Below, piece after piece: positions 5,566-5,571 of a DNA stretch of 5,571 bases; within the stretch, counting starts at the first letter, position 1; each line of letters opens with the position of its first letter. The notes beneath the pieces were generated by a model, which saw nothing but the letters and a program-made list of their open reading frames with translations, was not told where the DNA came from and did no database searches. This DNA comes from JAAYDS01 sp012729155 (lineage in GTDB: Bacteria; Chloroflexota; Anaerolineae; UBA1429): assembly GCA_036774405.1 (NCBI GenBank), contig DAIPBO010000051.1:1-5571 (forward strand). Reading direction: 5' to 3'. The translations under genes were made by a program, and so were the position numbers.

Positions 5566-5571
5566 ACCGCG

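Larger units (their letters stand above)
5209..5571. other. Gene-free region upstream of the leftward operon and of an unseen rightward gene
   Basis: This 363-nt stretch carries no ORF with a convincing start, motif or codon pattern on either strand; the ORFs crossing it are antisense extensions of the aldolase gene. It must hold the promoter of the - strand operon, but I found no good -35/-10 pair. The best -10-like word is TATCCT (- strand, 5249-5244), with no suitable -35 at normal spacing. The right part holds a hairpin and a strong + strand promoter, listed separately, so this is a divergent control region. Confidence 0.6.

Overview
The window is 5.6 kb of G+C-rich bacterial DNA with strong Shine-Dalgarno sites and recognisable sigma70-type promoter hexamers. 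No ribosomal RNA, tRNA, CRISPR array, transposase or phage gene is visible. The gene mix (a large CehA/McbA-type PHP metallohydrolase, an HpcH/HpaI-type aldolase and an RraA-type aldolase) fits a catabolic region of a free-living heterotroph. A Chloroflexota or similar environmental lineage is possible, but that is a weak impression from the protein families, not something the sequence proves.

Left half, + strand: a promoter (6-34) and a Shine-Dalgarno site lead into an 852-residue metallohydrolase (63-2621) with a C-terminal PHP-type metal site and a histidine-rich tail. A 134-codon hypothetical or decaying ORF follows (2654-3058). A perfect 13-bp G+C hairpin (3103-3133) then separates it from the convergent right half.

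Right half, - strand: an apparent three-gene operon reads leftward from 5208. Its order is an HpcH/HpaI-family aldolase-like protein (4426-5208), an RraA-family protein (3643-4365) and a 126-residue protein that is probably NTF2/SnoaL-like (3162-3542). Each has its own good Shine-Dalgarno site. The gaps of 60 and 100 nt each hold a small hairpin. The first protein keeps the metal ligands of the HpaI family but has Tyr where the catalytic His is expected and Lys where the substrate Arg is expected.

Right edge: 363 nt without a gene (5209-5571). It holds a 5-prime leader or promoter region for the operon, a hairpin at 5396-5420, and a near-consensus + strand promoter (5485-5513) that must drive a gene starting beyond the window.

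Working model (inference): the two aldolase-fold proteins and the small NTF2-like protein form a pathway that cleaves or rearranges a hydroxy- or oxo-acid, probably giving pyruvate or a similar 2-oxoacid. The metallohydrolase lies on the opposite strand and is transcribed separately; it may act on the same substrate upstream. No substrate can be named from the sequence.
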